A stretch of 5,886 nucleotides of DNA, taken from an uncultured Corynebacterium sp. (GTDB lineage: Bacteria; Actinomycetota; Actinomycetes; Mycobacteriales; Mycobacteriaceae). The stretch covers positions 1 through 5,886 of the forward strand of contig CAMILJ010000133.1 in NCBI GenBank assembly GCA_946222625.1, read 5' to 3'. Both the position numbers and the translations under genes were made by a program. Below the pieces are notes generated by a model. That model ran no database searches, was not told the origin of the DNA, and saw only the letters and a program-made list of their open reading frames with translations. This document shows positions 1 to 5,608 of the stretch, in pieces (within the stretch, counting starts at the first letter, position 1; each line of letters opens with the position of its first letter).

Positions 1-101
1 TCTCCATTGCGCACGGCCCGCTGCCCACCGGTCCGGTCATCGTCCTGGCTCAGGCGGCGCTCGTCACTATCAGCCTCACCAGTAGAAAGCTAGCCTCATG
101 A
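1..101 (+). CDS. Metal ABC transporter permease, ABC-3 family (3' end only)
   Basis: Only the last 32 residues are in the window, read in the frame of base 3 and ending at the TGA at 99-101. The visible tail contains LPTGPVIVL followed by a hydrophobic stretch and a short basic end. That LPTGP-type ending is typical of ABC-3 (ZnuB/MntB/MntC-like) permeases, where it leads into the last membrane helix. The stop overlaps the start of the next permease gene as ATGA (98-101), so the two are almost certainly translationally coupled and may form the two membrane halves of one importer. The metal (Mn, Zn or Fe) cannot be told from this fragment. The family call is from recalled motif similarity on a short piece, hence moderate confidence. 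Confidence 0.72.
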   Translation, partial: SIAHGPLPTGPVIVLAQAALVTISLTSRKLAS

Positions 102-952
102 CCCTCGCCGCGACCGCTTGTCTCCTTGCCGTTCTGACGGCCTTGGCCTGTGCTATCCCCGGCACCTTTGTTGTCCTCAAAGGCCAGGCCATGCTTATCG
201 ACGGCATCGGCCATGCCGTCCTTCCCGGAATTGCCGTCGGCTACCTCTTTACCGCAGATCTAGATTCACCCATCTTGCTCGTTACCGCGGCCGCTGGCGC
301 CTTGGTGGTGGCGTTGGGAACTGACGCACTACAGCGCAGCCCGCTGGTGACTGCTGATTCCGCCCTCGGATTGGTCTTTCCCGCCCTGTTTGCCGCCGGA
401 GTCATCCTGATTTCTACGCACATGAGCCACGTGCACCTTGATGTCCACGCCGTTCTCGTCGGTGATCTCAACCTCGCGGCCTTCTCCAATCCCAACTATT
501 GCTACATCATGGCCGCAGTGCTGGGTATCAATGCTCTCTTCCTCGCCCTTACACTGCCGCGTTTATCCGCCACGACTTTTGACGCCGATTTTTGTGCCGC
601 ACGCGGGGTGCCCACGCGCGTTCTTCACATCATATTTATGACCGTGGTTGCCTGCACCGCCACCGCCGCCTTTCACGCTGCCGGTGCCATGCTGGTCATC
701 GCTCTCATGGTATTCCCGACGATGACCGCGCGGCTGCTTACTCAGCGCGTGCCCACGCTGGTGTTGACCGCCTGTGGCGTTGCCGCTATCAGCGCGGTCG
801 TGGGATTTTGGGTTGCCTATGTCCTTGACGCGGCTACCTCTGCCGCAATGACAGTCACCAATGCCGTTATTTTCGTTGCAGTGCTCATCATCTACCGCTT
901 TCGCCAACGCACCAGCTCATTGCCGCAGCACACCACACCAGTGGCACAATAG
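98..952 (+). CDS. Metal ABC transporter permease, ABC-3 family (Mn/Zn/Fe type)
   Basis: This is a 284-residue, almost wholly hydrophobic protein of normal length for ABC-3 membrane subunits, which form the cytoplasmic-membrane channel of manganese, zinc or iron importers. Family signatures are visible in order: LIDGIGHAVLPG (residues 33-44), HLDVHAVLVGDLN (113-125), AAGAMLVIALMVFP (194-207) and ARLLT (211-215), with about seven or eight membrane segments. The C-terminus is a short polar tail. The ATG at 98 overlaps the stop of the preceding permease (ATGA), and only a weak purine-rich stretch (AGAAAG) lies upstream, so coupling probably drives initiation. Its stop shares one base with the GTG of menA. 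Two adjacent ABC-3 permeases recall MntC/MntD-type manganese systems, but substrate is inference because the binding protein and ATPase are outside the window. No frame damage is seen. Confidence 0.93.
   Translation: MTLAATACLLAVLTALACAIPGTFVVLKGQAMLIDGIGHAVLPGIAVGYLFTADLDSPILLVTAAAGALVVALGTDALQRSPLVTADSALGLVFPALFAAGVILISTHMSHVHLDVHAVLVGDLNLAAFSNPNYCYIMAAVLGINALFLALTLPRLSATTFDADFCAARGVPTRVLHIIFMTVVACTATAAFHAAGAMLVIALMVFPTMTARLLTQRVPTLVLTACGVAAISAVVGFWVAYVLDAATSAAMTVTNAVIFVAVLIIYRFRQRTSSLPQHTTPVAQ
945..950 (+). promoter_or_regulatory. Possible -10 box for a leaderless menA transcript
   Basis: CACAAT lies 7 bases before the ATG at 958-960. A weak TTGCCG at 920-925 sits 19 bases upstream of it. 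A transcript started by this box would begin at about the A of that ATG, giving a leaderless menA mRNA two codons shorter than the GTG reading. No convincing ribosome binding site precedes either start, which fits leaderless or coupled initiation. The box departs from the TANNNT pattern at its first base, so the call is tentative. Confidence 0.25.
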
Positions 953-1842
953 TGAGCATGTCTGCCTATTCCGCCACTCCTGCCGATTGGCTCCAGGGTG
1001 CTCGCCCGCACACCTGGGCCAATGCCTTTGCTCCCGTTATCGCTGGTACCGGTGCCGCTGCCGCGGCCCACGGCCTGCACTGGGGCCGGGCGTTGCTGGC
1101 GCTCATCGTGGCCTGGGCGCTTATCATCGGCGTGAATTACGCCAACGATTACTCCGATGGCATCCGCGGCACCGATGATGACCGCATCGGCCCCCAGCGG
1201 CTTACCGGGGGCGGACTGGCCAAGCCGCAGCACGTCAAGTTCGCTGCTTTCGCTTGCTTCGGCGTGGCGGCTATCGCGGGCATTTCGCTCTCCCTGGCTG
1301 CCAACGCGGCTTGGTTCATCCTCGTCGGCGCTGTGTGTATCGCCGGCGCCTGGTTTTACACCGGTGGCAAGAATCCCTACGGCTACCGCGGGTTCGGAGA
1401 AATCGCCGTTTTCGTGTTCTTCGGGCTCGTCGCGGTCCTAGGTACCGAGTACACACAGGCCGGCCGCATCACGTGGACAGGCCTTGCCTTAGCCGTGGGT
1501 ATCGGCGGTATGAGTGCGGCGGTAAACCTGGCCAATAACATCCGGGACATCCCCTCCGATGAGGCCACCGGCAAGATCACCCTGGCTGTGCGCCTGGGTG
1601 ATAAGAAGTCCCGCACGCTATTCATGACCCTGTTGCTGCTCCCGGTGTTGCTCACCGTGGGCTTGGCCTTCGATTCCTGGGCAGCGCTGGCCTCCCTGCT
1701 CTACTTCCCCCTCGCACTGGGCGCTATCCGCACCGTCAACCGCGGTGCGCGCGGACCCAAACTCATCCCGGTGCTCGGTATGACTGGCCGCGCGATGCTG
1801 GTATGGGCGGTTGTCAACGCAGTAGCGCTGGCTCTGGTTTAG
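952..1842 (+). CDS. menA: 1,4-dihydroxy-2-naphthoate polyprenyltransferase (MenA)
   Basis: MenA is a membrane UbiA-superfamily enzyme that attaches a polyprenyl chain to 1,4-dihydroxy-2-naphthoate, giving demethylmenaquinone, the precursor of the menaquinone used in respiration. The 296-residue product has the usual length. The N-terminal ARPHTWANAFAPV segment (17-29) is MenA-like. The first aspartate-rich motif is NDYSDGIRGTD (65-75) and the second is NNIRDIPSDEATGKITL (195-211); both bind the Mg-diphosphate of the prenyl donor in this superfamily. Eight or nine hydrophobic helices follow the family pattern. The GTG at 952 overlaps the permease stop by one base (TAGTG); an ATG at 958 in the same frame is an equally good start, giving 294 residues. 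It may be read through from the metal transporter genes as well as from its own promoter. It converges on the DUF4229-like gene only 8 bp downstream, with no clear terminator. Confidence 0.96.
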   Translation: MSMSAYSATPADWLQGARPHTWANAFAPVIAGTGAAAAAHGLHWGRALLALIVAWALIIGVNYANDYSDGIRGTDDDRIGPQRLTGGGLAKPQHVKFAAFACFGVAAIAGISLSLAANAAWFILVGAVCIAGAWFYTGGKNPYGYRGFGEIAVFVFFGLVAVLGTEYTQAGRITWTGLALAVGIGGMSAAVNLANNIRDIPSDEATGKITLAVRLGDKKSRTLFMTLLLLPVLLTVGLAFDSWAALASLLYFPLALGAIRTVNRGARGPKLIPVLGMTGRAMLVWAVVNAVALALV

Positions 1843-1855
1843 CCTCTGATTTAGC
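1832..1855 (+). repeat. 12-bp imperfect tandem repeat across the menA stop
   Basis: CTCTGGTTTAGC (1832-1843) is followed at once by CTCTGATTTAGC (1844-1855), 11 of 12 bases identical. The first copy holds the menA TAG and the second repeats a TAG in the same frame and also holds the reverse-strand TAA of the convergent gene. GCTGGC (1827-1832) and GCCAGC (1857-1862) flank it and could pair as a 6-bp stem with a 24-base loop, a weak candidate for a two-way transcript end; there is no T-run. Confidence 0.6.
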
Positions 1856-2192
1856 GGCCAGCCAGCTCCTCCTGGACCCACTTCTTGTGGGCCTTGCGCT
1901 GCGCGGAGTACTCCGCCAGGGATTGGGTTGCTTCCACGCGCCACGTGGAAAAGAGCAGCATGGACAGTGGCAGCGCCACGAACAACGCCAGCAGCGCGGA
2001 AACCAGCAGCGGAAAGGTCTGGAGCACCGCCATCGCCAGTAGCTGAATCACTACAGTCAACACGATAAACAGCACCACACGGGCCGCGCCATACTTCCAC
2101 AAAGCGACGCGGGAGCGGCGCTTGAGCGCGGGGTCCGGCTGGGGCGGGTCGGGGTTCTGGGAGGCGTTGGTGGTGTTTTCTGTCTGGCTCAT
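1851..2192 (-). CDS. DUF4229-like small membrane protein of unknown function
   Basis: The 113-residue product has a polar, proline-rich N-terminus (1-28), two membrane segments (about 35-58 and 61-81) and a charged C-terminal tail rich in Glu, Lys and Arg (about 85-113). This layout, with a KYGAARVVLF-type start to the first span, matches actinobacterial DUF4229 proteins, whose function is not known to me. The short turn between the spans suggests both termini face the same side, probably the cytoplasm. The ATG at 2190-2192 was chosen over longer readings because those run antisense through the next gene and add low-quality Arg/Ser-rich sequence; a GTGAG stretch lies just upstream. A TATTCT box at 2225-2230 could be its -10. 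It converges on menA and diverges from the charged-tail gene, so it is probably transcribed alone. Confidence 0.85.
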   Translation of the reverse strand: MSQTENTTNASQNPDPPQPDPALKRRSRVALWKYGAARVVLFIVLTVVIQLLAMAVLQTFPLLVSALLALFVALPLSMLLFSTWRVEATQSLAEYSAQRKAHKKWVQEELAGR

Positions 2193-2222
2193 AATTCTCA
2201 CTTTTGCTTCGCGGGCATTCCG

Positions 2223-2230
2223 TAGAATAC
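2223..2230. promoter_or_regulatory. Overlapping divergent -10 boxes
   Basis: The plus strand reads TAGAATA at 2223-2229, followed by another base of the minus box. On the plus strand TAGAAT (2223-2228) fits the corynebacterial TANNNT -10 and ends 7 bases before the ATG at 2236, implying a leaderless mRNA. On the minus strand TATTCT (2225-2230) also fits and would start a transcript near 2218, about 25 bases before the ATG at 2192. No good -35 is visible on either side, which is common in this group. The two polymerase sites share at least four base pairs, so they would compete. Confidence 0.5.
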
Positions 2231-2235
2231 AACGC

Positions 2236-2550
2236 ATGGGTCGATTGATACTACTACTCTTGTTTGTCCTCGCGGCAGTCCTCGTCTGGAAGGCTTTTGG
2301 TCCGTCGAGTTGGAATAAGAAGGTGCAGCAGGCGCAGCAGCCGCAGCGCCCGGCAATCAAGGGCCCCGATGATGACGAGGAATTCCTGTGGAACCTAGAG
2401 AAGCAGCGCTTCAAGGAGCGCCGCGCCAAGGAGCGGGAGGCCCAGCGCAAAGAGGAAGAACGCCGGCGGCGCTCACAGGGGCAGCAGGAGCCCAAGGCCC
2501 CCGAGGACAAGGACATTGAAGGCAAAGACTCTAAGGGGAAAGAAGCCTAG
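2236..2550 (+). CDS. Single-span membrane protein with highly charged helical tail
   Basis: I do not recognise this 104-residue protein. Residues 4-21 form one membrane segment (LILLLLFVLAAVLVWKAF). A Gln-rich linker (31-37) follows, then an acidic patch DDDEEF (45-50) and a long helix of alternating Glu, Lys, Arg and Gln (about 54-80), likely a coiled coil, and a disordered Lys/Asp/Glu-rich end. It resembles small corynebacterial anchored proteins annotated as hypothetical. Basic residues right after the span (Lys19, Lys28, Lys29) favour a cytoplasmic tail, but topology is uncertain; it could also be an uncleaved signal anchor. The ATG at 2236 was chosen because it opens directly on the membrane segment and sits 7 bases after a TAGAAT box; a longer TTG-initiated reading from 2122 overlaps the divergent gene. 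Its stop overlaps the stop of the convergent regulator gene in CTAG. Confidence 0.8.
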   Translation: MGRLILLLLFVLAAVLVWKAFGPSSWNKKVQQAQQPQRPAIKGPDDDEEFLWNLEKQRFKERRAKEREAQRKEEERRRRSQGQQEPKAPEDKDIEGKDSKGKEA

Positions 2551-2804
2551 TCCTTCGGCACGAAGGTCATCTCGAGGCCGAGGGCCTCGGCCACCGCAAC
2601 GACCTTTTCCCAGCGCACGCCAGAGCCACCGTGCTCAATAGTATGCAGCGTGGAGCGCGAAATCCCGGCCTTCCCAGCCAGGTCCTGTTGCAGGATGCCC
2701 AGCTCGCGACGGCGCTGCGCAAAGCCCTCACCAAGGGCGATGAGCTGAGGGTTATCGCCCGCCGGTTTGCCGGGCTTGTGCCGCGGCTTATGGATATCCG
2801 CCAT
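2547..2804 (-). CDS. HipB-like XRE-family DNA-binding regulator
   Basis: This 85-residue protein has a basic, disordered N-terminus (1-18) and one helix-turn-helix domain. The family pattern is clear: FAQRRRELGILQQDLAGKAG (28-47) supplies helices 1 and 2, ISRSTLHTIEHG (48-59) the recognition helix, and VRWEKVVAVAEALGLEMTFVP (63-83) the later helices with the short C-terminal strand seen in HipB-type antitoxins. It probably binds DNA as a dimer in the cytoplasm. Its ATG (2802-2804) directly abuts the ccsB stop (TAAATG on the minus strand), so it is the last gene of the ccs operon and likely coupled to ccsB. No HipA kinase or other toxin gene is next to it; the gene on its other side is convergent. 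Role is unknown: autoregulator, operon regulator, or an antitoxin remnant. The target site is not identifiable. Confidence 0.88.
   Translation of the reverse strand: MADIHKPRHKPGKPAGDNPQLIALGEGFAQRRRELGILQQDLAGKAGISRSTLHTIEHGGSGVRWEKVVAVAEALGLEMTFVPKD
2552..2566 (+). repeat. Perfect 6-bp hairpin just after the charged-tail gene
   Basis: CCTTCG and CGAAGG enclose a GCA loop two bases after the stop at 2548-2550. It lies inside the 3' end of the convergent regulator gene, so it may only reflect codons, but its position fits a transcript end for the plus-strand gene. There is no T-run after it. Confidence 0.4.
2576..2592. repeat. 17-bp GC-rich palindrome inside the regulator gene
   Basis: GGCCGAGG and CCTCGGCC face each other around a single G. 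In RNA the arms GGCCGA and TCGGCC could form a 6-bp stem with a 5-base loop. It follows the 2552-2566 hairpin by 9 bases and lies within the codons for the AEALGLE region of the XRE protein. It could act as part of a U-less terminator or a dimer-binding site, or be a by-product of GC-rich codons. Confidence 0.4.
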
Positions 2805-3821
2805 TTAGTTCAGCCCCGCGTAGGAGTGCAGGCCGGAGACAACCATGTTGATGAAGAACAGGTTGAACACCATGAGCAGCATCGCCGCGATGTTGATGTA
2901 CGGCGCGGCCTTACGGAAGGCCGGCGTGGCGCGAGCGTGCAGGTAGGCAGCGTAGAGGATCCAGGTGGCGAAGGACACGGTCTCCTTCGGGTCCCAACCC
3001 CAGTAGCGGCCCCACGCGGACTCGGCCCAAATAGCACCCAGCACGATGCCCAGGCCCAAGGTCGGCAGCGCCACTACGCCCAAGCGGTAGGCCAGGCGGT
3101 CCAGCTTCTTAGCTGAAGGAAGCGGGCGGGCAAGCGCGCCGAAGAAACCGGACTCGCCTCGCTTCGGCTGGAACTCACGCAGCACGCTGAGCAAAGAAGC
3201 GATACCGGAGACCACGCCGATGGATGCGCCCAGCGAAACCACGGTGACGTGGATGGGCAGCCAGTGTGACTGGAGTGCCGGAACCACCGGAGCGGATTCC
3301 GCATAGAGCTTGGTGGAGCCGTAGAACATCAGCGCCAGGATTGGCGTGAGCAGCCACGGCCACAGGGTGCGCCACTCCTTGCGCTGCATGGCGATGGTCG
3401 CCACCACCATCGCGCCGGCGGTCACCATGAGCATGTACTCGTAGAGGTTGCCAAATGGGAAGCGGCCGGTAGCCAAACCACGCAGCACGATGGCCGCCAA
3501 GTGCAGGGCGATGCCCAGCCACAGCAGCATCTGCGTCATGCCGCCGAGCTTGTCGGCGTTCTCCTGCTTCTTCGCCAAATCATCGTCTGCGGTGCTGGCC
3601 GTTGGGGGAACGTCGCCAAGCACGGCGCCATCTGCCGAAGCGCCCACGGTGGCGAGCTCACGCTGCTGCGGTGCAGCTGCGGTACGGGCGCGCATGGCCT
3701 CAATGATGCTCTGCATCCGGCCGTAGTACACCAGGGACAGCACCAAGGCGAGCGCATATACGACGAACGCGGTTTGCACCGCGATATCTGAGAAGTTGGA
3801 CAGATTCTGATCAACCTGCAT
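2805..3821 (-). CDS. ccsB: Cytochrome c biogenesis protein CcsB (ResC/CcsA family)
   Basis: CcsB is the heme-handling half of the System II cytochrome c synthetase; with ResB it carries heme across the membrane and joins it to CXXCH motifs of apocytochrome c. The 338-residue product has the expected length. One membrane span (about 15-33) is followed by a polar linker (about 40-94, Ala/Asp/Gln-rich) and then seven or so spans. The tryptophan-rich heme motif is WGRYWGWDPKE (270-280). Candidate heme-ligand histidines are His107, His191 (LPIHV) and His332 (GLHSYAG), in the positions usual for the family. The ATG at 3819-3821 has an AAGG about 10 bases upstream, a workable ribosome site. A 141-bp structured gap separates it from resB upstream, so it may have its own promoter; the XRE gene follows with no gap. 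Confidence 0.95.
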   Translation of the reverse strand: MQVDQNLSNFSDIAVQTAFVVYALALVLSLVYYGRMQSIIEAMRARTAAAPQQRELATVGASADGAVLGDVPPTASTADDDLAKKQENADKLGGMTQMLLWLGIALHLAAIVLRGLATGRFPFGNLYEYMLMVTAGAMVVATIAMQRKEWRTLWPWLLTPILALMFYGSTKLYAESAPVVPALQSHWLPIHVTVVSLGASIGVVSGIASLLSVLREFQPKRGESGFFGALARPLPSAKKLDRLAYRLGVVALPTLGLGIVLGAIWAESAWGRYWGWDPKETVSFATWILYAAYLHARATPAFRKAAPYINIAAMLLMVFNLFFINMVVSGLHSYAGLN

Positions 3822-3857
3822 GAGTGGGAAACCTTGCCTTCACAATCGTGCCTACCC

Positions 3858-3872
3858 CGTGCGCCACGCACG
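3858..3872. repeat. Perfect inverted repeat in the resB-ccsB gap
   Basis: CGTGCG and CGCACG are separated by CCA, a strong 6-bp stem with a 3-base loop. It falls in the untranslated leader of ccsB, about 37 bases before its ATG. No T-run follows on the minus strand, so it is not a standard terminator; RNA stabilisation, attenuation or a protein site are possible. Confidence 0.55.
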
Positions 3873-3907
3873 AGGCTGCATGAACGGAGAGATTTATGGT
3901 GCCCATA

Positions 3908-3937
3908 AGGCTACCCCCTTTTCCCAGCTGTATCCAA
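3908..3937 (-). promoter_or_regulatory. Possible promoter for ccsB
   Basis: On the minus strand TTGGAT (3932-3937) and TAGCCT (3908-3913) are 18 bases apart and resemble -35 and TANNNT -10 boxes. The transcript would start about 80 bases before the ccsB ATG and include the 3858-3872 hairpin. The -35 overlaps the right-hand inverted repeat at 3930-3951. Neither box is a strong consensus, so the call is tentative. Confidence 0.25.
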
Positions 3938-3951
3938 CTTTTGAAGGATAC
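3930..3951. repeat. Inverted repeat just after resB
   Basis: GTATCC and GGATAC enclose a 10-base loop, AACTTTTGAA. It begins about 11 bases beyond the resB stop codon. With no T-run on either side it is a poor intrinsic terminator; it could be an operator, since it covers the candidate -35, or a 3'-end processing structure. Confidence 0.5.
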
Positions 3952-3962
3952 GGTCCGCGCCT

Positions 3963-5594
3963 TTAGTCGGCGGAGTAGAGTTCGTCCTCCTCCACGTCAT
4001 CGGGATCCGGCAATTCCAAAAGCTCGCGGTGCAGCTTATGGAACTCCTCAGACCAGCCCGCGCGGTCGGTGCGGGCAAGCCCGCCCATCTCGATATCGGT
4101 ACCGCCGTTGGCACCCGGGCGGATGCGCACCCAGACGCGGCGTCGCTTGATCACCAGGGAGCCGACGAGCGAAACCAACATCACGAGAGCAGATACCAGC
4201 ACCCAACCCTGGAAGGGGTCATAGGACACCTGGTAGTTCGCAAACTCGGAGGCACCGTCGAAGGTGACCTTGGTGCCGTCGTCCAGCGTGACCGATTCAC
4301 CCTGGGTCAGGTTGACGCGGTCGATCTTTTGCAGCTGGCCCGAGTGGACCAGGCTGGAATCGAGGGAGAAGAAGGACTGCGGCTTGCCCGTGTCCAGGCC
4401 GGCATCGCCGCGGTAGATATCGATAGCCACCGCCGGATCCAGCATCGCCGGGTAGGAAGATTGCAGCAGCTTACCGTTCTCACCGGACCACTCGGCGGTC
4501 GGCGCAAACAGGCCCTGGATAGCGATCTGGTTCTGGCGGCGCTCAAACAGGTCCGGGTACATGCCCGACGGCGGATCGAAACGCATCACGCCCGAGGAGA
4601 GGAAGAACGTGGTGTCATTGGGCTGGAACTGGATGGTCTGCGTGCGCTTTTCGCCGTTGGGCCACTCCACCGTCATCGTCGGCGCAAAACCATGGCCCTG
4701 CAGGTAGACGCGGTTGTTATCAATGCGCAGCGGGTGGTTGACCTGCAGCTTGTAATCCTCCCAGGTCTCCGGGTCCGTGAAGATATCATCGCCGGCGGCA
4801 TAGGACACATCGGAGGTGAACATCTCCGCCTGGCCATTAGGCAGGTAGTCCGCGGTGAAGTCGTGGGCCTTAAAACAGAAGGGGTGGAGACCCGTGCCGT
4901 CGAAAAGCGGGCCTGCGCGGAAGGAGTCATAGACGGAGGTTGAGGTATTACAGAACTCCGTGGACTGCGGCTGCTCTTGGGTCTGACCCTGGGAGTTCTT
5001 CTCCGTCACCACGATGACCTGGCCCTCATAATGCACCAAGCGCCCGGCTGCCATGGTGAGCAGGATGGCCACGAGCGCGATGTGGAAGATGAGGTTGCAC
5101 AGCTCACGGGCATAGCCGCGCTCCGCCGAGAAGGACTGGGCACCCGCGCGGTCCTTCTCCGGGGAAACCTCGCTTACGCGCCACTTCTTCAGCATGGTCT
5201 TGGTTGCCGCGGCGATCTCCTCCGGGGACTTTTCCGAATGCCCGGTGGCATTGAGCGGCATCTTTTCCAGATACTTCGGCGCGCGCGTCGGCGGTGTGCG
5301 GTAGGCCTTGTAGTGATCCCAGGAGCGCGGGATGATGCAGCCCACCAGAGAAATCATGAGCAGGACGTAGATGGCCTGGAACCAGACGGAGGAGAAGACG
5401 TCGAAAAGCTGCAGCTTGTCGTAGATTTCCGCAACCTTGCCGTTGGTCTCAATGAAGTCATTGACGTTGGATTCATTGAGCGAGCGCTGCGGCAGAAGCG
5501 AACCCGGAATGGCGGCGATGGCCAGCAGGAAGAGCAGCGCCAGCGCGGTGCGCATGCTGGTCAGCCAGTGCCAGGCCTTGCGGATATATCTCAC
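3963..5594 (-). CDS. resB: Cytochrome c biogenesis protein ResB (Ccs1 family)
   Basis: ResB pairs with CcsB in the System II cytochrome c synthetase and is thought to present reduced apocytochrome c for heme attachment on the outer face of the membrane. The 543 residues show the family layout: membrane spans at about 17-36, 72-88, 165-184 and 464-482, with a large extracytoplasmic domain between the third and fourth. That domain carries STEFCNTS (211-218), DGTGLHPFC (232-240), LPNGQAE (251-257), VNHPLRI (285-291) and YLQGHGFAP (297-305), as in actinobacterial ResB. Cys215 and Cys240 could form a disulfide or take part in thiol exchange. His171 in the third span and His417 near the fourth are candidate heme contacts. 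The C-terminal tail is cytoplasmic and ends in an acidic stretch (529-543). It starts with GTG (5592-5594), set by a strong AAAGGAGA six bases upstream. Gap to ccdA is 12 bp. Confidence 0.95.
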   Translation of the reverse strand: MRYIRKAWHWLTSMRTALALLFLLAIAAIPGSLLPQRSLNESNVNDFIETNGKVAEIYDKLQLFDVFSSVWFQAIYVLLMISLVGCIIPRSWDHYKAYRTPPTRAPKYLEKMPLNATGHSEKSPEEIAAATKTMLKKWRVSEVSPEKDRAGAQSFSAERGYARELCNLIFHIALVAILLTMAAGRLVHYEGQVIVVTEKNSQGQTQEQPQSTEFCNTSTSVYDSFRAGPLFDGTGLHPFCFKAHDFTADYLPNGQAEMFTSDVSYAAGDDIFTDPETWEDYKLQVNHPLRIDNNRVYLQGHGFAPTMTVEWPNGEKRTQTIQFQPNDTTFFLSSGVMRFDPPSGMYPDLFERRQNQIAIQGLFAPTAEWSGENGKLLQSSYPAMLDPAVAIDIYRGDAGLDTGKPQSFFSLDSSLVHSGQLQKIDRVNLTQGESVTLDDGTKVTFDGASEFANYQVSYDPFQGWVLVSALVMLVSLVGSLVIKRRRVWVRIRPGANGGTDIEMGGLARTDRAGWSEEFHKLHRELLELPDPDDVEEDELYSAD

Positions 5595-5600
5595 GAAAAA

Positions 5601-5608
5601 TCTCCTTT
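5601..5608 (-). promoter_or_regulatory. Strong ribosome binding site for resB
   Basis: The minus strand reads AAAGGAGA, six bases before the GTG start of resB. It overlaps the ccdA stop codon (TAA at 5607-5609), so ribosomes ending ccdA are placed directly at the resB site. This site decides the GTG start for resB. Confidence 0.85.

Noticed and set aside
2122..2235. Longer N-terminus for the charged-tail protein from a TTG at 2122
   Set aside because: It would overlap the start of the divergent DUF4229-like gene antisense and put a Gly/Ser/Trp-rich extension before a good membrane anchor; the ATG at 2236 sits right after a -10 box.
2193..2525. Longer N-terminus for the DUF4229-like protein, up to 224 residues
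   Set aside because: The extension is Ser/Arg/Cys-rich and lies antisense across the charged-tail gene. The ATG at 2192 gives the family-like length of 113 residues.
2547..2804. Complete HipBA-type toxin-antitoxin module
   Set aside because: Only the HipB-like half is present. Neither neighbour resembles HipA or any known toxin; ccsB is a cytochrome c biogenesis protein and the other neighbour is a convergent membrane protein.
2631..3116. A 161-codon open frame on the plus strand opposite the XRE gene and ccsB
   Set aside because: It crosses the boundary of two convincing minus-strand genes and shows no recognisable motif.
3822..3962. Intrinsic terminator, small gene or known riboswitch in the resB-ccsB gap
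   Set aside because: The hairpins have no T-run on either strand, no frame in the gap looks coding, and I see no motif of a riboswitch class I can name.
4029..4943. A 304-codon open frame on the plus strand opposite resB
   Set aside because: It is fully antisense to a clear ResB, has Arg/His/Gly-rich composition with no membrane or domain pattern, and has no start signal. Long antisense frames are expected opposite GC-rich genes.
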